Source: Alectoria sarmentosa (lineage: Eukaryota; Ascomycota; Lecanoromycetes; Lecanorales; Parmeliaceae). From it: a DNA stretch of 49,081 bases. Below are positions 1-10,641 of this stretch, piece by piece. The stretch lies in assembly GCA_009733775.1 (NCBI GenBank), contig WOGZ01000241.1, forward strand, positions 3,130 through 52,210, in the 5' to 3' direction. A model generated the notes under the pieces. The model saw only the letters and a program-made list of their open reading frames with translations, did no database searches and was not told where the DNA came from. The first letter of the stretch is position 1, and every line of letters begins with the position of its first letter. Both the position numbers and the translations under genes were made by a program.

Positions 1-93
1 CATACATACATACATACATACATACATACATACATACATACATACATACATACACACATACATACATACATACACACATACATACACACAAAC
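1..93. repeat. CATA tetranucleotide microsatellite
   Basis: The first about 90 bases are an almost pure CATA/TACA tandem array with a few CACA interruptions towards its right end. It starts at the window edge, so its full length is unknown. No gene reads through it. Confidence 0.97.
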
Positions 94-522
94 GCTGCGA
101 GAGATGGACTAACAGCCTTCACCAAAGTATGTGTACTTCAGACTCTTGAGCAGTGCAGTGCAGTATCGCTAGTGACTCTCAGGGACAGTATGTCGGCGAG
201 TGTCCCACTAAACATGACAAACAAACAAACAAACAGATGGAATGGCTGGAGATGGTTTGTCACCGCCAGCAGCAAATGCAAGGGGCAATGATTAGACATT
301 CGTGACAGAAAGGCTTTTGTGGGCTTGTGGGTATTTGGCGAGACGGTCAAGCAGGGCGCAAAGCTGATGGAGGCATTAGGACTGCTTTGGTCTTTTGGCT
401 GGTAGGACTACGCTTTTGTTTGAGCAAAAAACTCTCCACACATCCATCGCACTTCCTCTCATCTACTCCGAACCCATTGTCAACCCCCCCAACCTCCACC
501 ATGTCATCAGACCGATTCACTC
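94..522. other. Intergenic stretch downstream of the transpeptidase gene
   Basis: This stretch is the 3' flank of the minus-strand transpeptidase gene. It carries a short AAAC repeat near 221-237. The short open frames here have no recognisable domain or fungal codon pattern, so I see no supported gene. Confidence 0.6.
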
Positions 523-2530
523 TCATATCGCGAACCCAGCCGAATCATGCTGCCTCGGCTCCCCCGCCGCCTCGAACGTGCCGTTTGGCAATCTGCGCAA
601 GCCCTGCGCCGTCGACAGACCGGGCGCGACCCAGGTGACGTTGTGACCGAGACTGCTCATGAAAGCCGTGGTTTCGTTGCTGTAGGCGTATTCGAAGGAG
701 ACGGTGTTGGGGATCAACTTCCCAATGACCCAAGTCAGCACTAGCATATAGACCAGATGTAGATGTAGACTGCTTTGAAGGAAAAGCAACCGGAGTAGAG
801 TACAGACCTGATCATGAAGTCTCGGCTCCGTCAAGCTTTCCAAGACGGTCGCGTTCTGGTCGAGGACATGCCAAAGATTCTGAATGGTCGCAGTGATGAT
901 ACGACTACCGCCCGCGGAGCCGATGACGAAGTAAAGCGTGCCGTTTTTGAGAAATTCGACGATGGTCGGGGAGATGGACGAGAGCGGCCGTTTGCCCGGT
1001 TCGACGAAATTGGCCGGCGAGGGCTCGTAGCCGAAGGCGTTTGACTGGTTCGGGATGGAAAAGTCGTTCATCTCATTGTTCATGATGACGCCGGTTTCGG
1101 GGATGACGATCTGGCTGCCGAAGAGGAGATTCACGGTCGTGGTGAGGGAGATGGCCATGCCCGAGGCATCTGCCGTGACGACCTGGGAGGTCCCGTGCCT
1201 GCGCGTCAGTAATCAGATGACGAAAGCCGAAGCACAAGGGGTTCGATGCCTACGTTTCGAGCGATTGCAAACCGGTCGGATCGTATGCAGAAACGTTCAG
1301 AGTATGGAAATCCGAGATCTTACTCCTCACCCTCTCAGCAGTCGTTTCGTTGAGCATTTCTTGCTGATACTCATCAAGGCCTGGAACGAATAATGGATCA
1401 CCCAGATAGGCACGCTACCGATAACAGTGTCAGTCTTTTCGTCTCTACTTAAAGGTCTAGAAGTATGCTTATATACTCACCTCTCCATAGGCAAACCTGA
1501 TTGCTTCATCGAGACGATGAGTACTAAGATTCAGGGTCGCAGCCTCACCAATTTCACTGTAGCCCTCGATGGTCTTTATAACTGACAAAGTGACTGTGCC
1601 TGACGATGGCGCTGAGCACGCCGTAAGCTTGTAATCCCTGTACGTGATTTGCGCAGGCTTCCTGATGGCCACAGTATAATTCTTCAAATCCTCGAGCGTC
1701 ATCGTCCCATTAGCGGCTTGCAAAGTCTGAATGGTAGCATTCGCAATGGGCCCGTTGTAGAATGCGTCGGCTCCTCGCTTCGAAATGGTCTCAAGGGTGT
1801 CTGCATAGCGCTGCCTTGTGATGGTCTCATTCAAGCCAAGTAGGGTTCCGTTCGGTGCGAAGTCAATGGCAAAGTTTGGATCCTCAACCAGGAAATTGGG
1901 TCCACTTCCAATGGCTTCGATCTCGTAATCAACTAAATCCCGGGTGACTGTGAAGCCGTTGCGTGCGAGGTTGATGGCTGGTTTCATGACGTGTGCCCAA
2001 GATAGTTTGCCGTAGTGTTTGTGCAGATATTCGAGGCCGCGAAGTTCGCCAGGTACCCCGCTGGCAAGGCCTCCAAAGAGGGAGAGGTCTGAATTGTTGT
2101 TGTACATGTCGGTGAATGCTGCAGCTGGGGCTTTCTCACGGAAATCGATGAACTCGTACGAGCCATTGCTACCGCGTACGATCATGAAGCCACCACCTCC
2201 GAGTCCGCTATGGTACATCCCGATCACGCCTACGCAGAACACTGTGCCCACCAACTATGGAAAGGAAGGTCGCCATGGTTAGATAGCCATAAATATTGTC
2301 TGAAGCAATCACTTTGAACATACAGCATCTGCAGCATTTCCACCATTTTTAACAAGATCGATCCCAATCTGACTGCAGACCGAGCTCTCGGAAGCGACTG
2401 CTCCTAACTTGTCTTTTGCTTCATGTTGTTCACTGTCACGTTTGTGCGCAGGCGCAGTAGGAGCCCAGCTTGATGCCAATTGGCTGAGCACTAACGCCAA
2501 GGCCAAGTAGAAGTATGAATGATACATCAT
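523..2530 (-). CDS. Secreted gamma-glutamyltranspeptidase (glutathione hydrolase)
   Basis: The gene model is complement(join(523..717, 808..1198, 1254..1414, 1481..2254, 2324..2530)), 575 residues. All four introns (90, 55, 66 and 69 nt) are GT-AG and keep frame; the first in genomic order (718-807) has no stop, so an unspliced frame reads through it. The enzyme cleaves the gamma-glutamyl bond of glutathione and transfers or hydrolyses it. The protein starts with a hydrophobic signal peptide (residues 1-23). It then shows the family's NAADA and SGLGGGGFM segments, NNEMNDF (about 421-427), PGKRPLSS (about 448-455), GGSRI (about 477-481) and a GEPRQ..SAGFA C terminus. The nucleophile of self-cleavage is predicted as Thr384 in HGTSQVV, created across the 1254/1198 junction. 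By family knowledge the precursor is cut there into large and small subunits. An extracellular or vacuolar site is inferred from the signal peptide. Family assignment is firm; substrate range is not. Confidence 0.92.
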
Positions 2531-3727
2531 GCAATCAAAGAATAAGGAACAGAATTCTTAGTAGGTAGGAAGGATGGATTGTTTTTATGAAGCCTGCTGC
2601 AAGATATAGTAGCCTCCCATCAAGCTATGCTACGTATGACTAACTGCAAATGCCTTCAAGCAAGAAGCACTTTCCAACTATCACCTTTTGCAGCTGCAAA
2701 GCGAGGGAACTGAAAGCGGGCTGTCAGCAAGTACAAGTACCACCGCGCCAAGACTATGAGGGGTAAGCACGCAGGGTCACTGCAGGTCGACAAAATAGGA
2801 AGGTACAATTGTAATTGAAATGCAAACGATCATTCGAGAACACTTATGAGGCTACCTTTCTACAGTACGCACCGTGCGTTTTTAAACGTGTTCCAGATCA
2901 AAGCCGATACCAAGAGCTGTTTGTATACTTGGGAGTACTGGCCGCCTTTATATTGACTTCAAGCCACTCGCAACGCCCGAGGCTTAATCACCAGCCAAAA
3001 AATTGTGAAAGAGTGTCACACCACGTTTTATCGCGCATTGAATGCTAAAGTAGCCTCAATAGAGACCAATTAGCCACGGTCCCAACCTTACCTTACAAGG
3101 CTACCTTATCTAGATATGTATACAAGGAAATACCACAGCTTCCAACACTCCAGGCAATGGATATTTTCGTTCCCCATTCTGAGCGACAAGCTGAGTTCTG
3201 TCTACTTAAGAAACGGAACCTGCGTTGCATTTTATCATCTACAAAGATGCAAGATTATTGCCGAAGCACCCTTTCAAGTTTTTCCACAGAACGAATTAGA
3301 AGCCAGTGCCGAGCCACAGAGTGATGGTAGGCATGTGGAGGTTCTCTCCCTCTTGACTCGAAAAACGTTGCCTTTGCTGACGGTGGAAATCACAGTGCAG
3401 GGCAAAATCCGCTTGCAGCCTTTGCGTTTTGAGAAGTTGATACAGTGTCGGAAAAACTCGCGAGGCATTTTGGAAATGCCAAGCCAGCGCCAAGCACAGC
3501 GGAACGAAATCCCGCCACCAGCCTCCCCAGCCATCTCGACCCGAGAAAGCAGAGGCTGGGAACTGACCCCTTAACAGCCATCATGTACGAATTTTCAATT
3601 GCTGAAGAATTTGTGACCGAAGAGAGTCATCATCAAAGAGTATCTCCCTTACCTTCTCATTCCATCAACCTCCAACGCCCCTATCAAAAACACCCGCACC
3701 TTCTCCCCCCAAAACCCCCCTCAAAAA
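2531..3727. other. Intergenic region between transpeptidase and hypothetical gene
   Basis: This 1.2 kb holds the transpeptidase promoter (right of 2530, reading leftwards) and the upstream region of the plus-strand hypothetical gene. A 152-codon open frame at 3116-3574 has no domain, no homologous look and no convincing codon bias. I see no supported gene. Confidence 0.55.
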
Positions 3728-4375
3728 ATGGCCTGGGTGCGCCCCAAACATCCCAAACCCAAACCCGAAGCCAACCCGACCGAAACCCTCCTTCCCATCC
3801 TCGAATACTTCAGCTGCAGCAGCAGCCGCGCCAACAACGCCCCCTGCAACCCCATCATCTCCAAAGCAGCGCTCTCTCGGATGCCGTCGTCGCCGCCGAA
3901 GAAACAACCGCTGCTGCTGCTGCCGCCGCAGGACGCATTGTTCGAACCGCCGAGGCCCCGGAAGCGTCAGCATGAGGAGGAGGAGGAAACGACGGAGCGG
4001 TCCCGAAGCCCTAGGGATCAGCACCGGCGAAGAGAGGAACAACAGCATCGCAGGGCCGAAAGTCGTCACCACAGAGCAGAGCAGCACCACCATCACCCAA
4101 GAGCGGATCACTCTACGGTGGAGAATGATGATGATAATGATGATGATGATGGTGGTGGAGCAGACTACTACGAGAGAGCAAGTCAGCGGACCGCATCGCA
4201 CTGGACGAGAGAAAGCTCGCCACGGCCGCCGCCGCTGTCGTCTTATCGGCCAAATGCCAGACCTGGTGCCCATCTTCGGTTAAGGCCTTCTCGACACCAC
4301 ATGGCGGCAGACCTTTATGCTTCGAGAAGGCCAGTGTCGAGATGGGCGAGTGCAACGACGCCGCTAGAGATGTAG
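3728..4375 (+). CDS. Hypothetical low-complexity, charged protein
   Basis: This is a 215-residue single-exon frame. The start is favoured by an A-rich context and by strong C-ending fungal codon use in the first 50 codons. I do not recognise the family. The N-terminal half begins MAWVRPKHPKPKPE, contains a short Cys-bearing patch (about residues 29-43), and is followed by a KR- and Glu-rich stretch (about 80-105). A Arg/His-rich segment (SRSPRDQHRRREEQQHRR) then leads to a His run and an Asp-rich run (about 130-145). The rest is basic and probably disordered. Such composition is common in nuclear or RNA-associated fungal proteins, but that is only an inference. It converges with the reductase gene on the other strand. 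The Asp run is encoded by an ATG/GAT repeat near 4126-4158. Confidence 0.55.
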   Translation: MAWVRPKHPKPKPEANPTETLLPILEYFSCSSSRANNAPCNPIISKAALSRMPSSPPKKQPLLLLPPQDALFEPPRPRKRQHEEEEETTERSRSPRDQHRRREEQQHRRAESRHHRAEQHHHHPRADHSTVENDDDNDDDDGGGADYYERASQRTASHWTRESSPRPPPLSSYRPNARPGAHLRLRPSRHHMAADLYASRRPVSRWASATTPLEM

Positions 4376-4655
4376 CGACTTGGCCTTTACGATTGCTTTG
4401 ATTCTTGTATGCAGTGCTGAGTCGGCGCATCCGGCAGCTCTGATGAAATGGGGAGACCTGGTCGGCGTTTGGCGGATCTCCATGGACGAACCACGAATTC
4501 GGCGAGGAGCGGATTGCAGGATGTAATGAGTTTAATGCAAGGAATGCTGTTTCACGAAAAGATCAGGAGAATGCGATAGTGCACGAGAGAGAGAATCATT
4601 ACTCAGCGTTATGTAATGGCGATATAATGAATGCCATTTGCGAACAGCCCATGCA
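4376..4655. other. Convergent 3' spacer
   Basis: This 280-base gap lies between the stop of the hypothetical plus-strand gene and the stop of the minus-strand reductase gene. It must contain both transcript ends. I see no gene in it. Confidence 0.5.
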
Positions 4656-4793
4656 TCAATCTTTCGGATCGTCCAATCTACTCGTCCTAAACGTAGTCAC
4701 CCTCAAAGCCTCCTTATACAACTCCTTCACCCTCCCCTCGTCCAACACCTCCAACCCCGCAGCCGTCGATCCTAAAACAACTCATCAGCAACC

Positions 4794-4828
<35 letters not shown>

Positions 4829-5753
4829 CCCGACCAATCCCCACACTCACCTCCAGGCGTCGCCACCTTCCCCCTCACCCCGCCCGGCGACTCCCCACCC
4901 TCCAGTAACTTCGACAACCCCGCCAAACACGACGCCGCCATCTGCAACGCTTCCTCCCTCTCGACCCCTTCGCTCACAGCCCCATCCACCATCCCCTCCA
5001 CCGCCACGGACAGGAACGCAAGACCCCCCGCCAGCAGTGTCGCGCCCGCCGGCTGCAATTGCTCCGGCCACATCTTCACCTGTCCAACTCGCATGAAAAG
5101 AGAATACACGGAAGTCAAGACCGCGGGCGGATATCGGCGATCGGCCTCCTCGCTGATGAGCGAGACGGACGCCCGCACGGCGGCGGAAGGGCCGGGCGTC
5201 ACGCGCATGATGTGGCAGTGCTTTTCCCGCTCGGATGTTGTCAATGGTGTAAGGAGGGAGTGGAATATGGCATCGTAGAGTTTTGACACGGAGACCCCGC
5301 CCACGATACTCACGAGCGTTTTCCCTTTCAAGGCGTCGAGCATGCCGGGCTCTGCAAGCACGGAGCGGTAAACGCTGGGTTCGACGCCGAGGATGATGAT
5401 GTCGCCGCGCTGGACGCCTGGGACGTTTTCGTTGGCGAGGACGGTGACCAAGGGGGAATGGGAGAATTTTTGGATTAGCGATGTCGAGCTTGATTGGTGG
5501 TGGACGCAGGCTGTGAGGGAGGTGGGGGTGATGACGGTGGGGTTGGGGAGGAATTTCTCGTTGGGGGTGTGGGTTGGTGCTTGGAAGGTGGAGGGTGGGT
5601 CGGGGAGGGAGGAGAGGATACCGGAGAGGATGGCGGTGTTGAGTTTGCCTGGGTTGGGGAGGGGGATTAGTATGGTGGTTTTGGTGCAAGTTTCAGAGAT
5701 GGCGTACCGCAGCCCAGGAAGGTAATTTTCGTGGGGATTATGTCGACTGACAT
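4656..5753 (-). CDS. Pyrroline-5-carboxylate reductase-like protein (divergent)
   Basis: The model is complement(join(4656..4771, 4851..5648, 5708..5753)), 319 residues. P5C reductase makes proline from pyrroline-5-carboxylate with NAD(P)H. The longest open frame would start at 5766 but lacks the Rossmann glycines. Starting at 5753 and removing a 59-nt intron (5649-5707, branch ACTAAT) gives MSVDIIPTKITFLGCGKLNT, restoring the nucleotide-binding loop. A second intron (4772-4850) contains the CT/GA repeat at 4801-4824; splicing it gives the family ending TPGGSTAAGLEVLDEGRV. Other conserved parts are the ALKGKTLVSIVGGVS strand and the all-helical C-terminal dimer domain. Divergent points: the third loop glycine is Asn19, the usual MPNTP is TPGPS, and the usual GSGPA is AGGLA. 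It may therefore be a paralogue with altered substrate or low activity. Confidence 0.83.
4801..4824. repeat. CT dinucleotide microsatellite inside an intron
   Basis: A run of CT (GA on the coding strand) lies inside the predicted second intron of the reductase-like gene. Unspliced, it would encode an artefactual Arg-Glu repeat. Spliced out, the conserved C terminus is restored. Confidence 0.95.
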
Positions 5754-6526
5754 CTTGATTCGTCAATGGTCAGAAGGCTGGAATGTAGGTATGAGCGGTT
5801 GAGATTTTTGGTTGACAACGGCCGATGGGTCTGATGTCCTCGGTGAGTGAGCACTGAATATAATGTAGCCACCGGTTGCTTGTATATTTGATTCAATATC
5901 TCACCAACACAAGCATGAGGATATCCCGCTCTTGTGTCAGGCATCAGCCAAGCAAGCAGATAGAATGAAGTCGTTTGTTGGATCCTTTTGTGGTCATGAA
6001 CCACAGGCCAAGGTCGTCTTTCACGAGTTCACTGGCCTGGAGTGGGGAGGCTAATTAACACCGGGTCATGTACTAGGCTCATTAGCGGCGGAAACATATT
6101 GTTTACTAATCCGTTCACGGTAGGCCGTTGTGCTCGTAGATGGTATGTCCTAATTGGCGTAATACGGCGGTGAACTTGGTCGACAATGCAGCATTGTAAT
6201 AAGGCTGACGTGTTCGGGGTTGATGGTCGGTAAATCAATATGATGTGTCTCAATTCCAGAAAAAGCGCAGCTTCAACCGCTCGGTTGTATCTCAGGAGTT
6301 CATCCAGTCTTCTTTTCCTTTGGTCGAGTATCGCATATGTTGTATACAAACCAAATTGCATGTGTTGACGCGCCATCTGAACCCGACTTCGCATGCATGA
6401 CGGCTCATAAAGACTCGGTGTTCCCTACAGAAGCCATATGCGCCCCCACAATATTAATCCCACAGGATAACGCTCTCGTGGGGTCGTCCCAGAGTTCCGT
6501 ATGCCCTTCCACCATCCATCACCACA
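5754..6526. promoter_or_regulatory. Divergent promoter region
   Basis: This 773-base gap separates the minus-strand reductase-like gene from the plus-strand small secreted protein gene, so it should hold both promoters. I see no clear TATA box or repeated site that I can assign. Open frames inside it (for example 6029-6394, minus) have no supporting features. Confidence 0.45.
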
Positions 6527-6964
6527 ATGCTCTCGGTCAGCCGTATCCTTCTCATGTTCGCCACCAGCTTTGCAACAGCGCGCACTCTACCCAACGGTTC
6601 GAACCACCTCATCCTTCTGAACTCCCCAAGTAACATCAGTTTCCCAGCACCCATCCTCAATTTCCCCGTCTCAGCTTTCCCAAGCAGCCTCACCTTATTC
6701 GTCGCCAGCCACGGTGCTGCCACGAAGCTCGTCCCTCGCTTCAATGACACCGTCTACGATGCGAAGCCCAGGACAACAGCACAGTACCCACGCGCTGTGC
6801 TCATAGAAGCCGGCACCACCTCCGTCGTTGGTCCGACAATAAACCCTGATGACTACACGGATGTACGGCCAGCCTTCAGCTACCGTGTTGGCCCATACCG
6901 GAGGGTTCTTGTTACCATGGAAGCTTGGGGCCAGGTGGGTACGTTATTAATGGCATCATCCTGA
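6527..6964 (+). CDS. Small putative secreted protein
   Basis: This is a 145-residue frame with an N-terminal signal peptide (MLSVSRILLMFATSFATA, cleavage probably after residue 18). The mature part is unremarkable in composition, with no Cys pairs, several possible N-glycosylation sites (NGS, NIS, NDT) and a Tyr/Arg-rich segment (SYRVGPYRRVL). I do not recognise the family. The last codons overlap a possible donor (GTGGGT at about 6934), so the true C terminus may come from a short second exon; both readings end within a few codons of each other. Secretion is inferred only from the leader. It is the only coding candidate between the reductase promoter and the NLR relic. Confidence 0.5.
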   Translation: MLSVSRILLMFATSFATARTLPNGSNHLILLNSPSNISFPAPILNFPVSAFPSSLTLFVASHGAATKLVPRFNDTVYDAKPRTTAQYPRAVLIEAGTTSVVGPTINPDDYTDVRPAFSYRVGPYRRVLVTMEAWGQVGTLLMASS

Positions 6965-8783
6965 CAGCTACCGCAATCCAAGCAAGATAGCTCTGGAACC
7001 TAGAAAGCTTCCCTACTTCCTTGTCCTATCTTATATCCCAATAGCCTGCCTCGAGCAAGGAAATTGACTCCTATGCCTCCAACAGTGGGCCGGACCATGC
7101 CTCATAGAAAATTCGCCGCCGCCGAACACGGGGCCCCTGCCGTTGAGCCTGGGTATGGATATTGTGGAAGCAGTATGTTGCTGAAAGCTGCAAGACATGT
7201 GTAGAAGTATGACGCGGTACATGTAAGGTGCCCCACCATCTATCCGACGCATAACCAGCAGGTCTTTTATTTCTTCCTGATGGAGGAGGGAACGTAACCG
7301 GTAGACGTTGCGATTGGGGCGAGAGATGGGAGTGTGACTCCTTTGCTTGAGACATTGGGAGCTGTAGAAGGGACTGGTGGGGAGGTGGTGAAGGTTGTGT
7401 GATAGGTAGGTACGATGAATCCGTGCCGGAAAAGACCTCGACGATGCATGCGCCATCAGTAATTTATTGAACACCATCTCCTCGTTTACACTGACTTCTC
7501 AGTGCCAAAACCGCATCAATTTTGTGTAACACATGGTGTTTACACCCAAGTATACGAAACCACAATTGAGATCGTTGCAGTTGCTCCTCCGACACGTAAA
7601 CTCCTGAACGGCCCAATCCTCTGCGACCGCTCCAACAAATCTTTGCTGAAGCCCGTGGTAATCTTCATCAAGCATTTTCTACCGTAATGTGTATCTTCCT
7701 CCTCTTCCTCTCCATCCCTAGGCTCTTTTCACATCTCGTATAGGCGAGCCATACATCATTTGAAGCCTGGCTGCGTGGGAAGTGGAGGTAGCCGAGATTG
7801 AGGAAGCCGGTGATATTCAGACTGACTACAGTATTTATCTGGCCCTGGACCTGGTTGCTGGCTGGCGTCATCCGAGAGTATTTGTTTCACCGCAGGAAAG
7901 GCGGATGAGGTGGGAAAAGGCCATCGCGGACGACTGCATCTGGTCTGTACAAGAGGACCGAAGCAGTCATGGTTGGATGGGTGGAGGTAATGATGACTCA
8001 GCAGATTTTCTAGATCTTGGCATCTCGTTCCCGCTGTCTAAGGTAAGGTACGAGGGTATCTTACCTTTTGGCTCTTAGCAAAGCCTCAAAACAAGCACTG
8101 CCTACCTACATATTGAGTGGTTCGTACACTCTTTCGTCTCCTCTCAGATCTTGTATATGGACAGCCCTTGGCCGAATCAGATCTACCCTCTGGACTGCAT
8201 CAGCTAGCTTCTGAGTAGGGAAGCACCAATCAAATATTGCATTGAGGGACAATGCTATCATCCTGCATGTATGACAAAGTGCCCAGCCCGCAGAAGTGCA
8301 ATGTAACTGGCTGCCTTTACTTGCGACCGCTATGTGCCGTTCATCGGATGCTAATCTGGCAGTAATGGTCGTCGTGATTCTGGTCTCCATGATGCAGTAC
8401 TTCATCATAAGCCAAAGACTTAAAATGATGTACCATGTTAATGACACTCTAGCAAAGGCAGCAAATCACGAAAGGATCAGAAACGGCAGTCAATCTCGGT
8501 GGCGCAGTCGCCGCTGCATCGACGCATGGGCCCTTGCCAGTGTGCAAAACCATAGCCTTGCCCGACACCAGGCTTTGCTACCTTCATTATAAACCTAGCT
8601 ACCCATCTTATTCTATCACCATACTATTGGATTTTGTCAGACGAAACGGCCTTGAAAATAGCCTGTGAATGCTAAGTGAAGACAAACCGTCTATCATTTG
8701 CAGCCCAACTCAAAGCATCCGGGCCCCGAGGCCACCACTGACCTTCTGGCTAGTCATGAACGTGTGCAATGCTTGCGATAGGT
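6965..8783. other. Long intergenic region without a supported gene
   Basis: About 1.8 kb lies between the small secreted protein gene and the NLR relic. Several frames of 60-148 codons exist on both strands (for example 7031-7477 minus and 7782-8078 plus), but none shows a domain, signal peptide or splice pattern I trust. A decayed gene cannot be excluded. Confidence 0.5.
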
Positions 8784-10520
8784 ATGGCAGACCTTTGTCG
8801 GTTTCGGCCAGTATTGGTGGCCTTATCTCACTGGCCGATGCCGTTCCTCGTCGACTGTTCAAAATACATCAAAGCGGTCAAACATGCCCCAACGAGACCT
8901 CCACATTATGCGCTGAGACTCATGCGCTCTTTGGAATCCTAAACAGCCTCAAAATTGTCGCCCTGCAGCTGGAAGGAGAGGTCTCGGATAAAGCGATCCA
9001 GACAGATAGAGTCGTGCTTGCATACACTTGAGAAGGCCAAGGCCATCATGAGGAAAAACGACACCTCAGGAAGCAATGCTGCGAGAACCATGTCAGCAAG
9101 ATTGCTCCCTCCCATAAAATTCTCTGACGCCAGAAATTTCGCCGCCGAGATCGAAAGGCACAAGACAGCACTCGGCTTGGCTTTGACAATTGACTCATTA
9201 TCGGGCCTTCGTCGAGCCTTGTCTGACAAGAGCGATCTACGAAAAAGCCTCAATGAAATTCAAAGTAAGCTTCGACAGAGGCGTGAGGAAGAAACGCATA
9301 TTGCGATCAGCAAGGAGCGAAAGTCCATTCTACACAGGACATCAACGATCGATTGCTCATAGGAACAAAATATGAGCTTGTACCTCCGACATCTTAACGG
9401 GTTCATGGCTTACTGAAAGTGATGAAATCAAGCAACGGCTGGACAGCCCTGACGCAAAGCTTTGGCTGGTTTGTGTACTAGGTGCGGCAAGACAGTACTT
9501 GCTCGTCTACGGTCCAAGAAGTTTGCGGCGGAGTGATGGGGTCATAGCGGTTGCCTCCTATTGTGACTACGGGAACATCACCACTCAGAACCCTAGAAAT
9601 ATTATCGGCTCGTTGGCAAGGCAGATCACGTTGCAGTACGAGCGAAGTTTTTGAGAAGGTTGAAATTTCAATCAGAATCACAATACGAGCTATGAGCCGC
9701 CCGTTGACTACGAGACTGGAGATCTTGGTCTTCTGGTGACGGATATGATCTCGAGCTTCGGGAGCGCTCTGATAATTGTCGAGGTATCGGATGAACGTGC
9801 CGCTAACGTGATAGTCGTCACCCAACGCGCTCGCAAGCTTGAAGTCCCAGACAACCAACATCAAACATCTGTTTCTTAATCGGGATGAACAAGACATCAG
9901 AGGTGTCCTTAAAGAGTACTCGAAAGTCGCTATTGCTGCGAGAAGTGGCGACCTTCAGCGGTATGATGATGCCGAAACCGAACGTAGAATAGGTGATGGG
10001 GACCTTCATATGCGCGATTCGATCTTGAAACACCATATCGTGGAGCGGCTAGCAGAAAGAGCGGAAGGGATGCAAGTTTTGGTCAATTCTTCGCCTCGAC
10101 TAATCTGTCTATTTTGTGTTTTCTAGAGCGCATTGTTCAATGTGTCATCTTGAATCGTGCACAGTCATCAGAATACGGCATGTGACATGCCTGTTAGAGC
10201 TTCAGTGTCTATGTAGAGCTAATAACGCATCATTTGCTAGGTTCCGATAGGTTGCTTGCCAGATTGAATACCTGTGCGGCCTCACTAGCGATGCTGCCCG
10301 GAAAAAGGTACTCATCAAGTTTCCGCCCACCCTGAAGGCTATGTACGAACGAATACTTAAGGAAGTCAATCAAAGCAATGACGACGTTTAGAGGCTGGTC
10401 CAAAGATCCCTACAATCGATCAACCATTCTCGACGGCCACTTACTAGCATGGAGCTCTGCGAAGTGATATCAATCAAGGCTGGAGAAGAACATTCGATTG
10501 TGAAGCTGTACCAGTGGAGG
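8784..10520 (+). pseudogene. Decayed NACHT/STAND NLR-like gene (fungal N-terminal domain plus NTPase)
   Basis: An intact relative would be a signal-transduction NTPase of the fungal NLR type involved in self/non-self or stress sensing. The ATG at 8784 begins MAD and then loses one base before PLSVSASIGGLISLADAV, the classic start of the fungal N-terminal domain. The frame shifts again near 9005-9030, then reads LEKAKAIM through RKSLNEIQSKLRQRREEE. After a stop at 9358-9360, another frame gives TGSWLTESDEIK and LDSPDAKLWLV (about 9403-9475). The P-loop at 9481-9500 lacks one base, changing GAGKTVLA into GAARQYLL. Later pieces are YCDYGNITTQNPRNIIGSLA, a degraded Walker B region, FLNRDEQDIRGVLKEYSKVA, and CGLTSDAARKKVL with PPTLKAMYERILKEVNQSN before a TAG. 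At least five frameshifts or stops make it non-functional. No ankyrin or WD repeats remain visible. Confidence 0.9.
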
Positions 10521-10641
10521 AGAAAATAATTCGTTATTGCATTAGTCTTCTGCGTTTATCGGCCTCTGGTACTGTGGACTTATTCTTTGACCACCAGACC
10601 ATGGACAAAGACAGAATCGTGCGAAACCGTCTTAAACTGCC

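Noticed and set aside
3116..3574. 152-codon plus-strand frame upstream of the hypothetical gene
   Set aside because: No domain, no fungal codon bias, and it overlaps frames of similar quality on the other strand.
4847..5689. 280-codon minus-strand frame, His/Arg/Pro-rich
   Set aside because: It is an out-of-frame shadow of the reductase-like gene.
6029..6394. 121-codon minus-strand frame in the divergent promoter
   Set aside because: No domain, and it sits where both neighbouring genes need promoter space.
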